Shown piece by piece: positions 35,913 to 44,785 of a stretch of DNA of 64,000 nucleotides. The translations under genes were made by a program, and so were the position numbers. Where the stretch lies: positions 312,884-376,883 of the forward strand of contig NZ_KQ474100.1 in assembly GCF_001401755.1 (NCBI RefSeq), read 5' to 3'. The notes under the pieces are model-generated. The model saw only the letters and a list, made by a program, of their open reading frames with translations, had not been told where the DNA came from and did no database searches. How positions within the stretch are numbered: the first letter of the stretch is position 1; every line of letters starts with the position of its first letter. The DNA is from Aquimarina longa SW024. Lineage in GTDB: Bacteria > Bacteroidota > Bacteroidia > Flavobacteriales > Flavobacteriaceae.

Positions 35913-37817
35913 TTAGTCTTTAATTTTAAAAATGACTGATGCTAATGGCGGAATACTAATTTCTGCGGAGTACTCTCTAGAATGCCAATGTTCATCTATT
36001 ATATTGATTTCTTTTGGATTAGAAATACCACCTCCATTATACTTTTTAGCATCACTATTAAATAGTTGTATCAGTTTTCCGTTATTTGGTAAACCGATAC
36101 GATAATTTGTTCTAGGAATTGGAGTAAAATTGCATACAATGATTAGAGAGTTTTGTTTTCCTTTTCTTAGATATGCTATAACAGAATTCTCATGATCATC
36201 ATAGCTTATCCACTCAAATCCTGATTGCTCAAATTGTTCTTGATATAATGCCGGATAGTTTCTATACAGGATATTTAAATCTTTTATAAGTTCTTTAATG
36301 CCTATATGGTAGTCATATTGTAGAATATACCAATCTAAGCTTTCTTGAAAATTCCATTCTTCGCGTTGTCCTATTTCTGCTCCCATGAATAGTAATTTTG
36401 TTCCAGGGTGTGTAAACATATAACTGTACAATACTCTAAGGTTTGCAAACTGCTGCCACTCATCTCCTGGCATTCTTCCAAAAATACTAGATTTACCATG
36501 TACTACTTCATCGTGTGAAAAAGGGAGCATAAAATTTTCTGTAAACGCATAGGTCATACTAAAAGTAAGATCATTTTGATGATGTTTTCTGTAAACAGGC
36601 TCTTTTCTAAAATATAGAAGTGTATCATGCATCCACCCCATCATCCATTTCATACCAAAGCCTAATCCTCCTAGATAAGAAGGTTTTGAAACCATGGGAA
36701 AAGAAGTAGATTCTTCTGCTATCGTTTGCACATCTGGGAAACTACGATATACCTCTTCATTTAGTTCTTTCATAAATGTTATAGCTTCGAGATTTTCTCT
36801 TCCTCCATATATATTAGGTTCCCATTCTCCTTCTTCTCTAGAGTAATCTAAGAATAGCATTGATGCTACTGCATCTACCCGTAATCCATCGATATGGTAT
36901 TGATCTAACCAAAAGATTGCGTTACTTATTAAAAAGCTTTTTACTTCGTTTCTTCCATAATTAAAAATCAAACTTTTCCAATCTGGGTGATAACCTTTTT
37001 GTTTATCTGGATGTTCATACAAGCATGTTCCATCAAAAAAACCAAGCCCGTGAGCATCTTCTGGAAAATGAGATGGAACCCAATCTAGGATAATTCCTAT
37101 ATCATTTTGATGGAGTTTATCTACCAATAATTTAAATTCTTCTGGATATCCAAAACGAGATGTTGGAGCAAAATATCCTGTAATTTGATATCCCCATGAT
37201 GGATCATATGGATGTTCCATTACTGGCATTAGCTCTACATGAGTAAATTGCATTTCTTTTACATAGGACACTAATTCATCTGCTAATTCTGTATAAGATA
37301 ATGCTCGATTTTCTTCTGCTTTCTTTTTCCATGAGCCTAAATGAACTTCATATACAGAGTATGGAGCATTGAGAGCATTATGTTTTTTGCGTTTTTTCAT
37401 CCATTTGATGTCTTCCCATTGGTATTCATCATCCCATACTACGGAGGCTGTTTTAGGAGGATGCTCACACCGTCTAGCATAAGGGTCTGCTTTTTCTGTT
37501 ATGACATCATTATGATTAGAATGAATTTTATATTTATAGAGATTTCCTTTTTTTACATTAGGAATAAAGCCTTCCCATATCCCTGATGAATCCCATCGTA
37601 CATTTAATTGATGTTCTCCTTCTGTCCAATAATTAAAATCACCGATTACAGAAACAGATTTGGCTGATGGAGCCCATACTGCAAAATAGGTTCCTTTTAC
37701 TCCGTTAACAGTAATTATATGAGATCCAAATTTTTTATATAAATGATAGTGTTTACCAATTTTAAAAAGATTGATATCAAATTCAGAAAAGAAACTATAA
37801 GGAATTATAGTACCCAT
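35913..37817 (-). CDS. glgB: 1,4-alpha-glucan branching enzyme (GH13)
   Basis: The 634-residue protein has an N-terminal CBM48 domain (about 25-115, YFAVWAPSAKSVSVIGDFN), then the GH13 barrel with IILDWVPSHFPEDAHGL and GLRVDAVASMLF (nucleophile Asp about 315). AEESTSFP carries the acid Glu (about 365) and FSHDEVVHGK the last motif; a C-terminal beta domain ends the protein. It makes alpha-1,6 branches in glycogen. The start is 9 bp after the glgC stop, so the genes are coupled. Length matches the short GlgB without the extra N1 domain. Confidence 0.92.
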   Translation of the reverse strand: MGTIIPYSFFSEFDINLFKIGKHYHLYKKFGSHIITVNGVKGTYFAVWAPSAKSVSVIGDFNYWTEGEHQLNVRWDSSGIWEGFIPNVKKGNLYKYKIHSNHNDVITEKADPYARRCEHPPKTASVVWDDEYQWEDIKWMKKRKKHNALNAPYSVYEVHLGSWKKKAEENRALSYTELADELVSYVKEMQFTHVELMPVMEHPYDPSWGYQITGYFAPTSRFGYPEEFKLLVDKLHQNDIGIILDWVPSHFPEDAHGLGFFDGTCLYEHPDKQKGYHPDWKSLIFNYGRNEVKSFLISNAIFWLDQYHIDGLRVDAVASMLFLDYSREEGEWEPNIYGGRENLEAITFMKELNEEVYRSFPDVQTIAEESTSFPMVSKPSYLGGLGFGMKWMMGWMHDTLLYFRKEPVYRKHHQNDLTFSMTYAFTENFMLPFSHDEVVHGKSSIFGRMPGDEWQQFANLRVLYSYMFTHPGTKLLFMGAEIGQREEWNFQESLDWYILQYDYHIGIKELIKDLNILYRNYPALYQEQFEQSGFEWISYDDHENSVIAYLRKGKQNSLIIVCNFTPIPRTNYRIGLPNNGKLIQLFNSDAKKYNGGGISNPKEINIIDEHWHSREYSAEISIPPLASVIFKIKD

Positions 37818-37825
37818 AGTTTTTA

Positions 37826-39097
37826 TTATAATTTAAATCCATTAGGAATTATAGTACCTTTTTTTATAACGATGACACCTTCTCGTATTACATAAGAGTC
37901 TTCTTCTGCATCTTCTAAATGTGTCCCTCCATTGATCACTACGTCATTACCTATTCGTACATCTTTATCAATTATAGTGTTAGTAATCACACATCTATCC
38001 CCCACACCAATAGGCGGAATTCCATTAGCCAAATCAGTATTTATTTCATCTATATCTTGGTATGAATTACTACCAATCATATATGTGTTTTTTATCATTG
38101 TTTGATTTCCTATTCTTGATCGAATACCGATTACAGAACGTTCTATTTCTTTAGCATTAATGATACACCCTTCTGCAATCATAGATTTATGTAGTCTGGT
38201 TCCCGAAATTTTTGATGGCGGAAGAATACGTGGTCTGGTAATAACAGAACTACTTTTATTAAATAGATCAAATTGCGGAATATCATCGGTTAATTGGATA
38301 TTAGCTTCAAAAAAAGAAGGCACATTTCCTATATCAGTCCAATATCCTTCATATTGATATGCCAGTACTTTATGTTTTGAAATAGATTGAGGGATAATTT
38401 CTTTCCCAAAATCTACGGTATCCGGATTAGATAAGAGATCGATTAAGAGTTGTTTGTTAAATACATAAATCCCCATTGAAGCAAGATAATTCTTACCGTC
38501 TTTTTTCATTTCTTCACTTACCTCAGACTCCCATCCTTTAAGGTTTTCTTGACTTGGTTTTTCTATAAAGGAAGAGATAAAGCTTTCTTCATCGGTTTTT
38601 AAAATCCCAAACTGTGTTGCTTCTTTAGATTTAACTGGTATGGTTGCTATAGATATTTCGGCTCCTTTTTCTACATGTGCATCTAGCATAGCATTAAAAT
38701 CCATTTGATACAATTGATCTCCTGATAAGATTAATGCATACTCAAACTCATGGTTTAACAATTGATACATGGACTGTCTAACAGCATCTGCTGTGCCTTG
38801 ATACCATGTTTTATTATCCGGAGTTTGCTCTGCAGCCATAATATCTACAAAGGCATCACTAAATGTGCTAAAAACATATGTGTTTTTTATATGACGGTTT
38901 AGAGAAGCTGAATTAAATTGGGTAAGAACAAACATTCTTTTGATATCACAATGGATACAATTAGATATTGGGATATCCACTAATCTGTATTTTCCGGCTA
39001 TAGATACGGCAGGCTTAGATCGTTGATCTGTAAGAGGTGATAATCGTGTTCCTTGGCCTCCACCCAATATAATGGCAAGAACTTTTTTATTGATCAT
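37826..39097 (-). CDS. glgC: Glucose-1-phosphate adenylyltransferase
   Basis: The 423-residue protein starts with the nucleotidyl-transferase signature LAIILGGGQGTRLSPLT, followed by SKPAVSIAGKYRLVDIPISNC. It further has WYQGTADAVRQSMY and SGDQLYQMDF, and ends in a left-handed beta-helix (IRSRIGNQTMIKNTYMIG). It makes ADP-glucose, the donor for GlgA. The start overlaps the end of glgA by 11 bp. Symbol is firm given the full-length match and the operon. Confidence 0.93.
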   Translation of the reverse strand: MINKKVLAIILGGGQGTRLSPLTDQRSKPAVSIAGKYRLVDIPISNCIHCDIKRMFVLTQFNSASLNRHIKNTYVFSTFSDAFVDIMAAEQTPDNKTWYQGTADAVRQSMYQLLNHEFEYALILSGDQLYQMDFNAMLDAHVEKGAEISIATIPVKSKEATQFGILKTDEESFISSFIEKPSQENLKGWESEVSEEMKKDGKNYLASMGIYVFNKQLLIDLLSNPDTVDFGKEIIPQSISKHKVLAYQYEGYWTDIGNVPSFFEANIQLTDDIPQFDLFNKSSSVITRPRILPPSKISGTRLHKSMIAEGCIINAKEIERSVIGIRSRIGNQTMIKNTYMIGSNSYQDIDEINTDLANGIPPIGVGDRCVITNTIIDKDVRIGNDVVINGGTHLEDAEEDSYVIREGVIVIKKGTIIPNGFKL

Positions 39098-40511
39098 GTT
39101 TTTGTATTAATGATTCATATATGGTTAAGTATTTAGAAACAGATCGATCCCATGAATGATCTATTTTCATATTATTTTTTTGTAATTCTTTATATTTTTC
39201 TTGATTAGTATACAATTTGATTCCTCTTTGTATTGAATGACACACATCCCATACAGAGGTATTATTATGACATATCCCAAAACCATTATCTCCAATATCG
39301 ATAACAGTATCTTTAAGCCCTCCTGTTCTTCTTACTATAGGGATAGTACCATATCGTAGAGCGTACATCTGATTAAGCCCACATGGTTCTACACGAGATG
39401 GCATTATTAAATAATCTGTCCCTGCATATATGATATGGGATAATTTCTCATCATATCCTATAAATACATTATACATCCCAGAAAATTTCTCTTGTAATGA
39501 CTTTAACCGTTCTTCAGTTTCGGGATTACCTGATCCTAAAATCAGAATATTAATATCTGTAGTATCATTAAAAGATTGTTCTATTATATCTGGTAATATA
39601 TCAGCTCCTTTTTCTCCTACTAACCGTCCTATAAAACTAAAAAGTGGCTTATTACTGTCTAAATTAAAGTGCTTACAAATCCATTTTTTATTTTCTAATT
39701 TCCCTAATGCGACATTACTTAGTCCATAATTCTTGATTACCATTGGATCTGTTTCAGGATCCCAAGTTTTTGTATCAATTCCATTAAGGATTCCTATACA
39801 TTTATTATTTTCATGTTGTAAGAGTCGTTCTAATCCATTTGCTTTTTTTTGTAACTCTACCATATAATTAGGTGATACAGTAGTCACTCTCCAAGCACAT
39901 TTAATACCTGATGCCAAAGGATTGATACAATTATCCCAATCTAATAATCCTATTTTTTCTTTATCAAAATCAGGTAGATAATGTAGTTTATCATAAGATA
40001 ATTGCCCTTGGTACTGTGCATTATGAATTGTAAGTACTGTAGGAATGTTTCTTAATCTAGAGTACGGCGTAGTATAAGTCATTAAAAAAGGGATTAATCC
40101 TGTATGATGATCATGACAATGAATGATATCAGGGGCTTTATCTAAAGTAGTTATCCAATCTAAAACTGCTAATTGAAACCCTATACATCGCTCTGTATCA
40201 TCCTCATAATTATATACATTAGGTCTGTCTAATAAACCATTACTATAAACTAGATATGCAGTAAATCCTAAATCAGGGGATTTTAACTCTTGTATGGTAT
40301 ACGGGTATGAAATTTCCCCTAATTGTATTGTGCTTTTATAAATAGTAATCTGTTTAGAATTCTTAACAAATTGGTTATCATAAAAAGGCATTATGATACT
40401 TGTATTAAGATTTAAATTGTTTTGATATTTTGGCAAAGCCCCAACTACATCTGCTAATCCCCCTACTTTTGCTACGGGATAACATTCAAAACTTGTGTGA
40501 AGAATATTCAT
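39087..40511 (-). CDS. glgA: Glycogen synthase (GT5)
   Basis: The 474-residue protein starts MNILHTSFECYPVAKVGGLADVVGALPK, with the KxGGL ADP-glucose-binding signature at residues 15-19. The C-terminal GT-B half has FIGRLVGEKGADIL and PSRVEPCGLNQMYALRYGT, ending with the usual TGGLKDTV. It extends glycogen chains from ADP-glucose. First gene of the glg operon, with glgC overlapping its end by 11 bp. An AT-rich hairpin with a 16-bp stem lies directly upstream of its start codon. Confidence 0.92.
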   Translation of the reverse strand: MNILHTSFECYPVAKVGGLADVVGALPKYQNNLNLNTSIIMPFYDNQFVKNSKQITIYKSTIQLGEISYPYTIQELKSPDLGFTAYLVYSNGLLDRPNVYNYEDDTERCIGFQLAVLDWITTLDKAPDIIHCHDHHTGLIPFLMTYTTPYSRLRNIPTVLTIHNAQYQGQLSYDKLHYLPDFDKEKIGLLDWDNCINPLASGIKCAWRVTTVSPNYMVELQKKANGLERLLQHENNKCIGILNGIDTKTWDPETDPMVIKNYGLSNVALGKLENKKWICKHFNLDSNKPLFSFIGRLVGEKGADILPDIIEQSFNDTTDINILILGSGNPETEERLKSLQEKFSGMYNVFIGYDEKLSHIIYAGTDYLIMPSRVEPCGLNQMYALRYGTIPIVRRTGGLKDTVIDIGDNGFGICHNNTSVWDVCHSIQRGIKLYTNQEKYKELQKNNMKIDHSWDRSVSKYLTIYESLIQKHDQ

Positions 40512-40526
40512 GAATAAATAAAACCG

Positions 40527-40562
40527 TTTTTATAGATTTAAAATCATTTAAATCTATAAAAA
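40527..40562 (-). promoter_or_regulatory. 16-bp-stem hairpin in the glg operon leader
   Basis: TTTTTATAGATTTAAA (40527-40542) and TTTAAATCTATAAAAA (40547-40562) are perfect complements around an ATCA loop, 16 bp before the glgA start codon. It would fold in the mRNA leader or serve as an operator. Upstream, ACGTTGTTTTTTT on the minus strand occurs twice, exactly 30 bp apart (around 40591-40604 and 40621-40634). Confidence 0.5.
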
Positions 40563-40797
40563 ACCCAATAGATATAAGCTGTTATTATTTAAAAAAAACA
40601 ACGTATTAACATTTATTTAATAAAAAAACAACGTTAATTTTTTATTATCGATAATACAGTGTAAAGTTTAAAATAAAAAGCAAAAAATAAATGTCATTTA
40701 TACATGTTTCTTATAATCTTCAATACTTATACATACCTAAATTATTTACTTAATCTTAAAAAAAAGAGAGTATAGAAAATGATCTATAGGTGAGGTG

Positions 40798-41166
40798 TCA
40801 TTCTTCAAACTGATTAAAGGTATTAAAATGATACATTTTAATTGATTCTCGGTTTATTATGGTAAAAATTTCAGTTGCTTTTTTAGAATTCATGATATCA
40901 GTGGCTGCATCTTTTGCTGATTGCATGTCAGTCCAATACACAATATCTATATATTTTCCTTCTCCATTACTAGCAGTAATTCTTTCTATAAATCCATAAT
41001 ATAATTTTATAATATCATTAAGAGAGGATAATGCTTTTTCTGCTGCTGCTTTAGAATATCCTGAATGGATATCAAATAATACAATTTCTACAACTTTAGA
41101 TTTTATAGATATTGATGAAGGATTTTGGTTAGTACGTATTGTGTTATTAAATAATAAGTTTATCAT
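40798..41166 (-). CDS. Small dimeric alpha-beta barrel-like protein
   Basis: The 122-residue protein has a beta-alpha-beta-beta-alpha-beta pattern (VVEIVLFDIHSGYS; AALSSLNDIIKLYYGFIERITA; YIDIVYWTDMQSAKDAATDI; ATEIFTII), like antibiotic-biosynthesis monooxygenase-type or other dimeric alpha-beta barrels. The first 30 residues look non-conserved, and a later start is possible but no ATG is near. Situated 106 bp after the WYL regulator on the same strand; it may be its target. No cofactor residues can be identified. Confidence 0.6.
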   Translation of the reverse strand: MINLLFNNTIRTNQNPSSISIKSKVVEIVLFDIHSGYSKAAAEKALSSLNDIIKLYYGFIERITASNGEGKYIDIVYWTDMQSAKDAATDIMNSKKATEIFTIINRESIKMYHFNTFNQFEE

Positions 41167-41272
41167 AATGATTAGTGTTACTTTGTTAATATAATTTATT
41201 AAATCATATCAAAATTATAATCACATTATGACAACCTTATGTCAGTAGTTGTTTCGTTATAAGAAAATTTAA

Positions 41273-41965
41273 CTAGTAATAGTTACATGATTCAGTACGT
41301 TTTTTATAATATTCTTCTAAACTGAAATGCTGTGAAGAAAAAACTTCATGTGTTTCTATAAGGCTTAGAATTCGATCTGTTCTAAACTCTCGATAATCAT
41401 TCCTCAATCTACAATGTGCAATCATTATCCACGTATTGTTTGTAAAATAGACTCCAAGAGGTTCTATCAATCGTTTACTATATTCCTGAGATGCTGTGCT
41501 GTATTCTATTTCTAAGACTCTATAATCAGTAATAGCTTGTTGTATTATTGATAAGGAGTTACTTGATTTAACATGTTCTCTATTATATGTAAAAACACGT
41601 TGTTCTAAAATTTTAAGTTTCTCTTTTTGTGTAGATTTAAGTACTGCAATTACCTTATCTATAGCTTCTTGATATTCATTGATTAGTGATTGATCATTAT
41701 TGGTATTAATGATCTTAGAAGCAGTTAGTAATGCATTAGCTTCTTTTTCTGTAAACATAATTGGTGGTAGAGAATATCCATCTACTAGATAATACCCAGT
41801 TCCTGCTTCTGCTCCTATGGGTACTCCTGCGTCAGTAAGTGCTTGCATATCACGATATATGGTTCGTAGGCTAACTTCGAACTTATTTGCTAGCTCAGCT
41901 GCTAGAACAATTTTCTTGGATTGTAATTTTACTAATATTGCAGTTAATCGGTGTAATCGTTTCAT
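41273..41965 (-). CDS. WYL domain transcriptional regulator (YafY/DeoR-like)
   Basis: The 230-residue protein has an N-terminal winged HTH (1-60: RLTAILVKLQSKKIVLAAEL, then VSLRTIYRDMQALTDAGVPI), and a WYL domain (about 140-225) with LEIEYSTAS and WIMIAHCRLRNDYREFRTDRI. WYL domains sense ligands such as nucleic acids and drive many stress regulons. The start codon overlaps the antiporter stop by one base (TAATG), so both genes are one transcript. The neighbouring barrel protein downstream is a possible target. Confidence 0.88.
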   Translation of the reverse strand: MKRLHRLTAILVKLQSKKIVLAAELANKFEVSLRTIYRDMQALTDAGVPIGAEAGTGYYLVDGYSLPPIMFTEKEANALLTASKIINTNNDQSLINEYQEAIDKVIAVLKSTQKEKLKILEQRVFTYNREHVKSSNSLSIIQQAITDYRVLEIEYSTASQEYSKRLIEPLGVYFTNNTWIMIAHCRLRNDYREFRTDRILSLIETHEVFSSQHFSLEEYYKKRTESCNYY

Positions 41966-43275
41966 TATTCTATTTCGTGTTCATTTGATGTATTAAGGTC
42001 ATCAATTTTACTTAAATCTGTAGTATTATTAATAAAATATTCTGTCTCTTCACTAGCTGTCTCTGTTTCTGATATAGATTGCTTAAAAGGACTTTTTCTT
42101 TTATCTCTGATCATGCCTGCTGTCATTACTAAGCTAGTACCTATAATAACGAAAAGTAGTATCCCTGGTTCAAAACCTTCTATAATCGCTTCTGTAGGAA
42201 TAGCATAAAACAATAAAACAGTTATTAATCCTCTTGGAGCTATAAATAATTGTGGCGTAATATCTTTTCTCATAAAAATACGTAGTAAACCATATCGTAT
42301 ACCATAAATAGAAATTAATATCAAAAGGCTAATTAGTGTAACTTGTAGATTCAATAAAGAAGATAATACAATGGTAATTCCAAAAACAACAAAAAACAAA
42401 GTGCGTATTACAAAAGCGGTTTCTGCAGTAATCACATGTAGATCATGATAAATCAATTTTGCTTTTTCAATATTTAGATACTCTCTGAGTTTTCCTCTAA
42501 AGAATAGCTTCATATTAGCGATAACTAATCCAAAAATTAAAATTATAATTAAAGATGATAAATGCATTTTTTTACCTAGTGCATATAATAACAATAGTAC
42601 TGCGATAAGTAAAAACAACTTTACTTGACTTTTTATTTTCTGAAAGATTAGAATAATAGCATAACTAGCTATTAATGAGATGATAATAGTGATTATTAGA
42701 TTTAAGAAAAAACCTCCTACTCCAGCATCTTCTGCGGGATTTAATCTACCTGCCAGAAAATAGAATAACATAATACCTAATATATCAGAAAATGTGCTCT
42801 CATAGATATGAAATTCTTTTTTTGTAACTGATAAAGAAGATACACTGGGTATTATTATAGCACTAGACAGTATTGATAATGGAGTAGCATATAGCCATGC
42901 TGATTGCATTGTCATACAATCTACTAATGATTGTAATATAATGGCTGCGATAAATGTGGAAGTTACTAATCCGATTAATGCAATTGTTAATGCCTTAAGA
43001 ATAGGCATTAATTTATCTCTTTTTAACTCTAGCTCTAGAGCTGCTTCTAAGACGATCATGATTAAACCTACAATACCCAGTACTTCTAACATTGGAAAAA
43101 AGACGGTAGAATCTCCTCCAAAAGCTTTTAGAGCGTACTGTAATATAATTCCTAAGATAATTAATAGTAATACCGCAGGAACATTAGTCTTTTTAGCAAT
43201 ACCATTAAAAATAAACGATAAAATGATAATCAGTGAAATTTCTATAATAACGTTATAAGAAGAAAAAATTTCCAT
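41965..43275 (-). CDS. Cation:proton antiporter, CPA1/NhaP-like
   Basis: The 436-residue protein has about 12-13 membrane helices (residues 10-390) and a charged cytosolic tail. LEAALELELKRDKLM and SSAIIIPSVSSLS stand where the CPA core motifs sit, the latter in the crossing helix region. Family and direction of transport fit a monovalent cation/H+ antiporter for pH or Na+ homeostasis. The usual paired Asp residues of the ND motif are not plainly visible, so ion and stoichiometry are uncertain. The start lies about 570 bp from the next gene upstream. It is cotranscribed with the WYL regulator. Confidence 0.8.
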   Translation of the reverse strand: MEIFSSYNVIIEISLIIILSFIFNGIAKKTNVPAVLLLIILGIILQYALKAFGGDSTVFFPMLEVLGIVGLIMIVLEAALELELKRDKLMPILKALTIALIGLVTSTFIAAIILQSLVDCMTMQSAWLYATPLSILSSAIIIPSVSSLSVTKKEFHIYESTFSDILGIMLFYFLAGRLNPAEDAGVGGFFLNLIITIIISLIASYAIILIFQKIKSQVKLFLLIAVLLLLYALGKKMHLSSLIIILIFGLVIANMKLFFRGKLREYLNIEKAKLIYHDLHVITAETAFVIRTLFFVVFGITIVLSSLLNLQVTLISLLILISIYGIRYGLLRIFMRKDITPQLFIAPRGLITVLLFYAIPTEAIIEGFEPGILLFVIIGTSLVMTAGMIRDKRKSPFKQSISETETASEETEYFINNTTDLSKIDDLNTSNEHEIE

Positions 43276-43608
43276 GGATAGGTTTTCAATTGATTAGGCT
43301 ATATTAATTATTCTTCTTTTTTTAAGAACTATCTAAATATGGGTTGTTTTTTAAACGATTGAAAAGATACTAAATTATTGGTTAAATAATTTTCTTATTA
43401 CATAATTGATTATACTGTTAGATATCCAGCAGTTTTGACCTAGATATGAATCAAGACTAAATTATAAGAATCAGACACCAAAGGAAAGAAAATATCAAAA
43501 ACAACCAAAAAATTACTTTTATACGAAACTAGAAAATACAGCAATAGATAGTACACATAGAATATAACCCTCGATTATCTGAGAGTATTTTATTAATGTA
43601 TACTACCT

Positions 43609-43676
43609 CCACGGGTTTTCTGAGGCGTTATTCTGAGCATAGAATATCTTCCCGGAAAACCCGTGGCGTTTTTCTT
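43609..43676 (+). ncRNA. Candidate small RNA 3' end or orphan terminator, double hairpin
   Basis: CCACGGGTTTTC (43609-43620) and GAAAACCCGTGG (43655-43666) form a perfect 12-bp stem that encloses TATTCT-GAGCAT-AGAATA (43629-43646). On the plus strand this is followed by CGTTTTTCTTTCTT, the look of a terminator. No plus-strand gene lies upstream, so it may end an unannotated small RNA. I find no convincing promoter. The remainder of 43276-43842 shows no gene. Confidence 0.4.
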
Positions 43677-43773
43677 TCTTGTAGAATCATTCTAAATAAG
43701 AGTGCTAATTCTATACTATTTATTCATTAAGTGAACTGGTTACGCTATAATTTTAAAAATATTTATTTTATAA

Positions 43774-43810
43774 AATAAAAAATCCCAACAAACAATTGTC
43801 TGCTGAGATT
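43774..43810 (-). terminator. Intrinsic terminator of the lanthipeptide-like gene
   Basis: On the minus strand AATCTCAGCA and TGTTGGGATT pair (10 bp, two wobbles) around a loop, followed by TTTTTTATTTT. It lies 33 bp past the peptide's stop codon. Confidence 0.6.
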
Positions 43811-43842
43811 CAATTTAATAAAATTTGTATTATTATAATCGA

Positions 43843-44031
43843 TTAAGACCAAGTACACTTATGTTCCAAAGAAGCACATAATTTACTTGGACAATCAATT
43901 GTTTTTGGAGCTGTTGGTGGTTTAAGCTTATTATCATCCCAAGTTATTATTCCTCCTTTAATGCTATTCTGGTCCAATTTAGAAATAACCATTTTGTTCA
44001 GTTTTAAAGTTTTTAAGTTCTTTTTTTTCAT
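43843..44031 (-). CDS. RiPP precursor peptide, class I lanthipeptide-like
   Basis: The 62-residue peptide has a leader LKTLKLNKMVISKLDQNSIKGG, matching the Bacteroidota natural-product-precursor pattern (K-LxLNKxxISKL followed by a GG cleavage site at about residue 27-28). The core (about 34 residues) has three Cys (PSKLCASLEHKCTW plus TIDCPS) and several Ser/Thr, enough for thioether or disulfide rings. No LanB, LanC, radical SAM or peptidase-exporter gene lies in the window, so the modifying enzymes must be elsewhere. The upstream 160 bp is AT-rich. It ends at a hairpin terminator. Confidence 0.7.
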   Translation of the reverse strand: MKKKNLKTLKLNKMVISKLDQNSIKGGIITWDDNKLKPPTAPKTIDCPSKLCASLEHKCTWS

Positions 44032-44191
44032 GATTTATATTTTTAAATTAATAATACATAAATCTACAACTAATTGATCTGCTTACTAGAGGTAATTCTT
44101 GTTGATTAGAATTCAGAATAATTAAATTAGAATCTAAATAAAATGAATGAGGATTTAATTATCATAATAAATAAATTCATGTTATAATAAC

Positions 44192-44629
44192 CTATTTTTT
44201 AAACATGATAACCTGTCGATAACCAATATATGGTAAGAGAATTACCTTAATTACTTCTAAAACAACATAGGTTACATGTTCTATATTCGACGGAGATATT
44301 CCTCCATTAATTACAATAGTCGCATAGCTATCCAAAACAGGAAGTAGATAAAAAGATTGCACTCCTATAATCATTAGAAGTAATACTACTCCGATGAATA
44401 TTTTATGATCTAATTTTCTAAAATAATTGAGTTGTACTAATAAATAGATACTAAAAATAATCTCTACTGTATTAAGGGCATTAAATACTATTCTCCCTAT
44501 TTCTACTCCAATAGCAGTTGTTACAGAAGGTGCCTGAAATTTTAATGGAGCTTCCATAAAGCTTATCGCTACTAAAAAACCTAACCAAACAAAAATTAAA
44601 ATAAAACTATAGCTATATATATTTTTCAT
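44192..44629 (-). CDS. Four-helix membrane protein of unknown function
   Basis: The 145-residue protein has four hydrophobic segments (about 7-27, 45-68, 75-95, 112-138). The first loop contains EAPLKFQAPSVTTAIGVEIG, loosely recalling the small DUF4149/TMEM205-type membrane proteins. No catalytic or cofactor motif. It follows the nitric oxide reductase gene on the same strand with a gap of 156 bp, so it could belong to the NO response; this is by position only. Confidence 0.6.
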   Translation of the reverse strand: MKNIYSYSFILIFVWLGFLVAISFMEAPLKFQAPSVTTAIGVEIGRIVFNALNTVEIIFSIYLLVQLNYFRKLDHKIFIGVVLLLMIIGVQSFYLLPVLDSYATIVINGGISPSNIEHVTYVVLEVIKVILLPYIGYRQVIMFKK

Positions 44630-44785
44630 ATAAAAATTAGACTCGATTAAAACTGTTTATTCTTCTATTCATTGTAATAGATTATCAGCTCTGTTTTAAA
44701 GAAACAAGAATCAAAACGAGCCAATTTAGATTCTTGTTTCTTATAGTAGAAATCACCTTTTTAAAACCTTGTATTCTTACAGTTA

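Noticed and set aside
43276..43842. A tRNA or other known RNA gene in the 567-bp interval
   Set aside because: No cloverleaf pattern or conserved tRNA boxes were found; only the double hairpin stands out.
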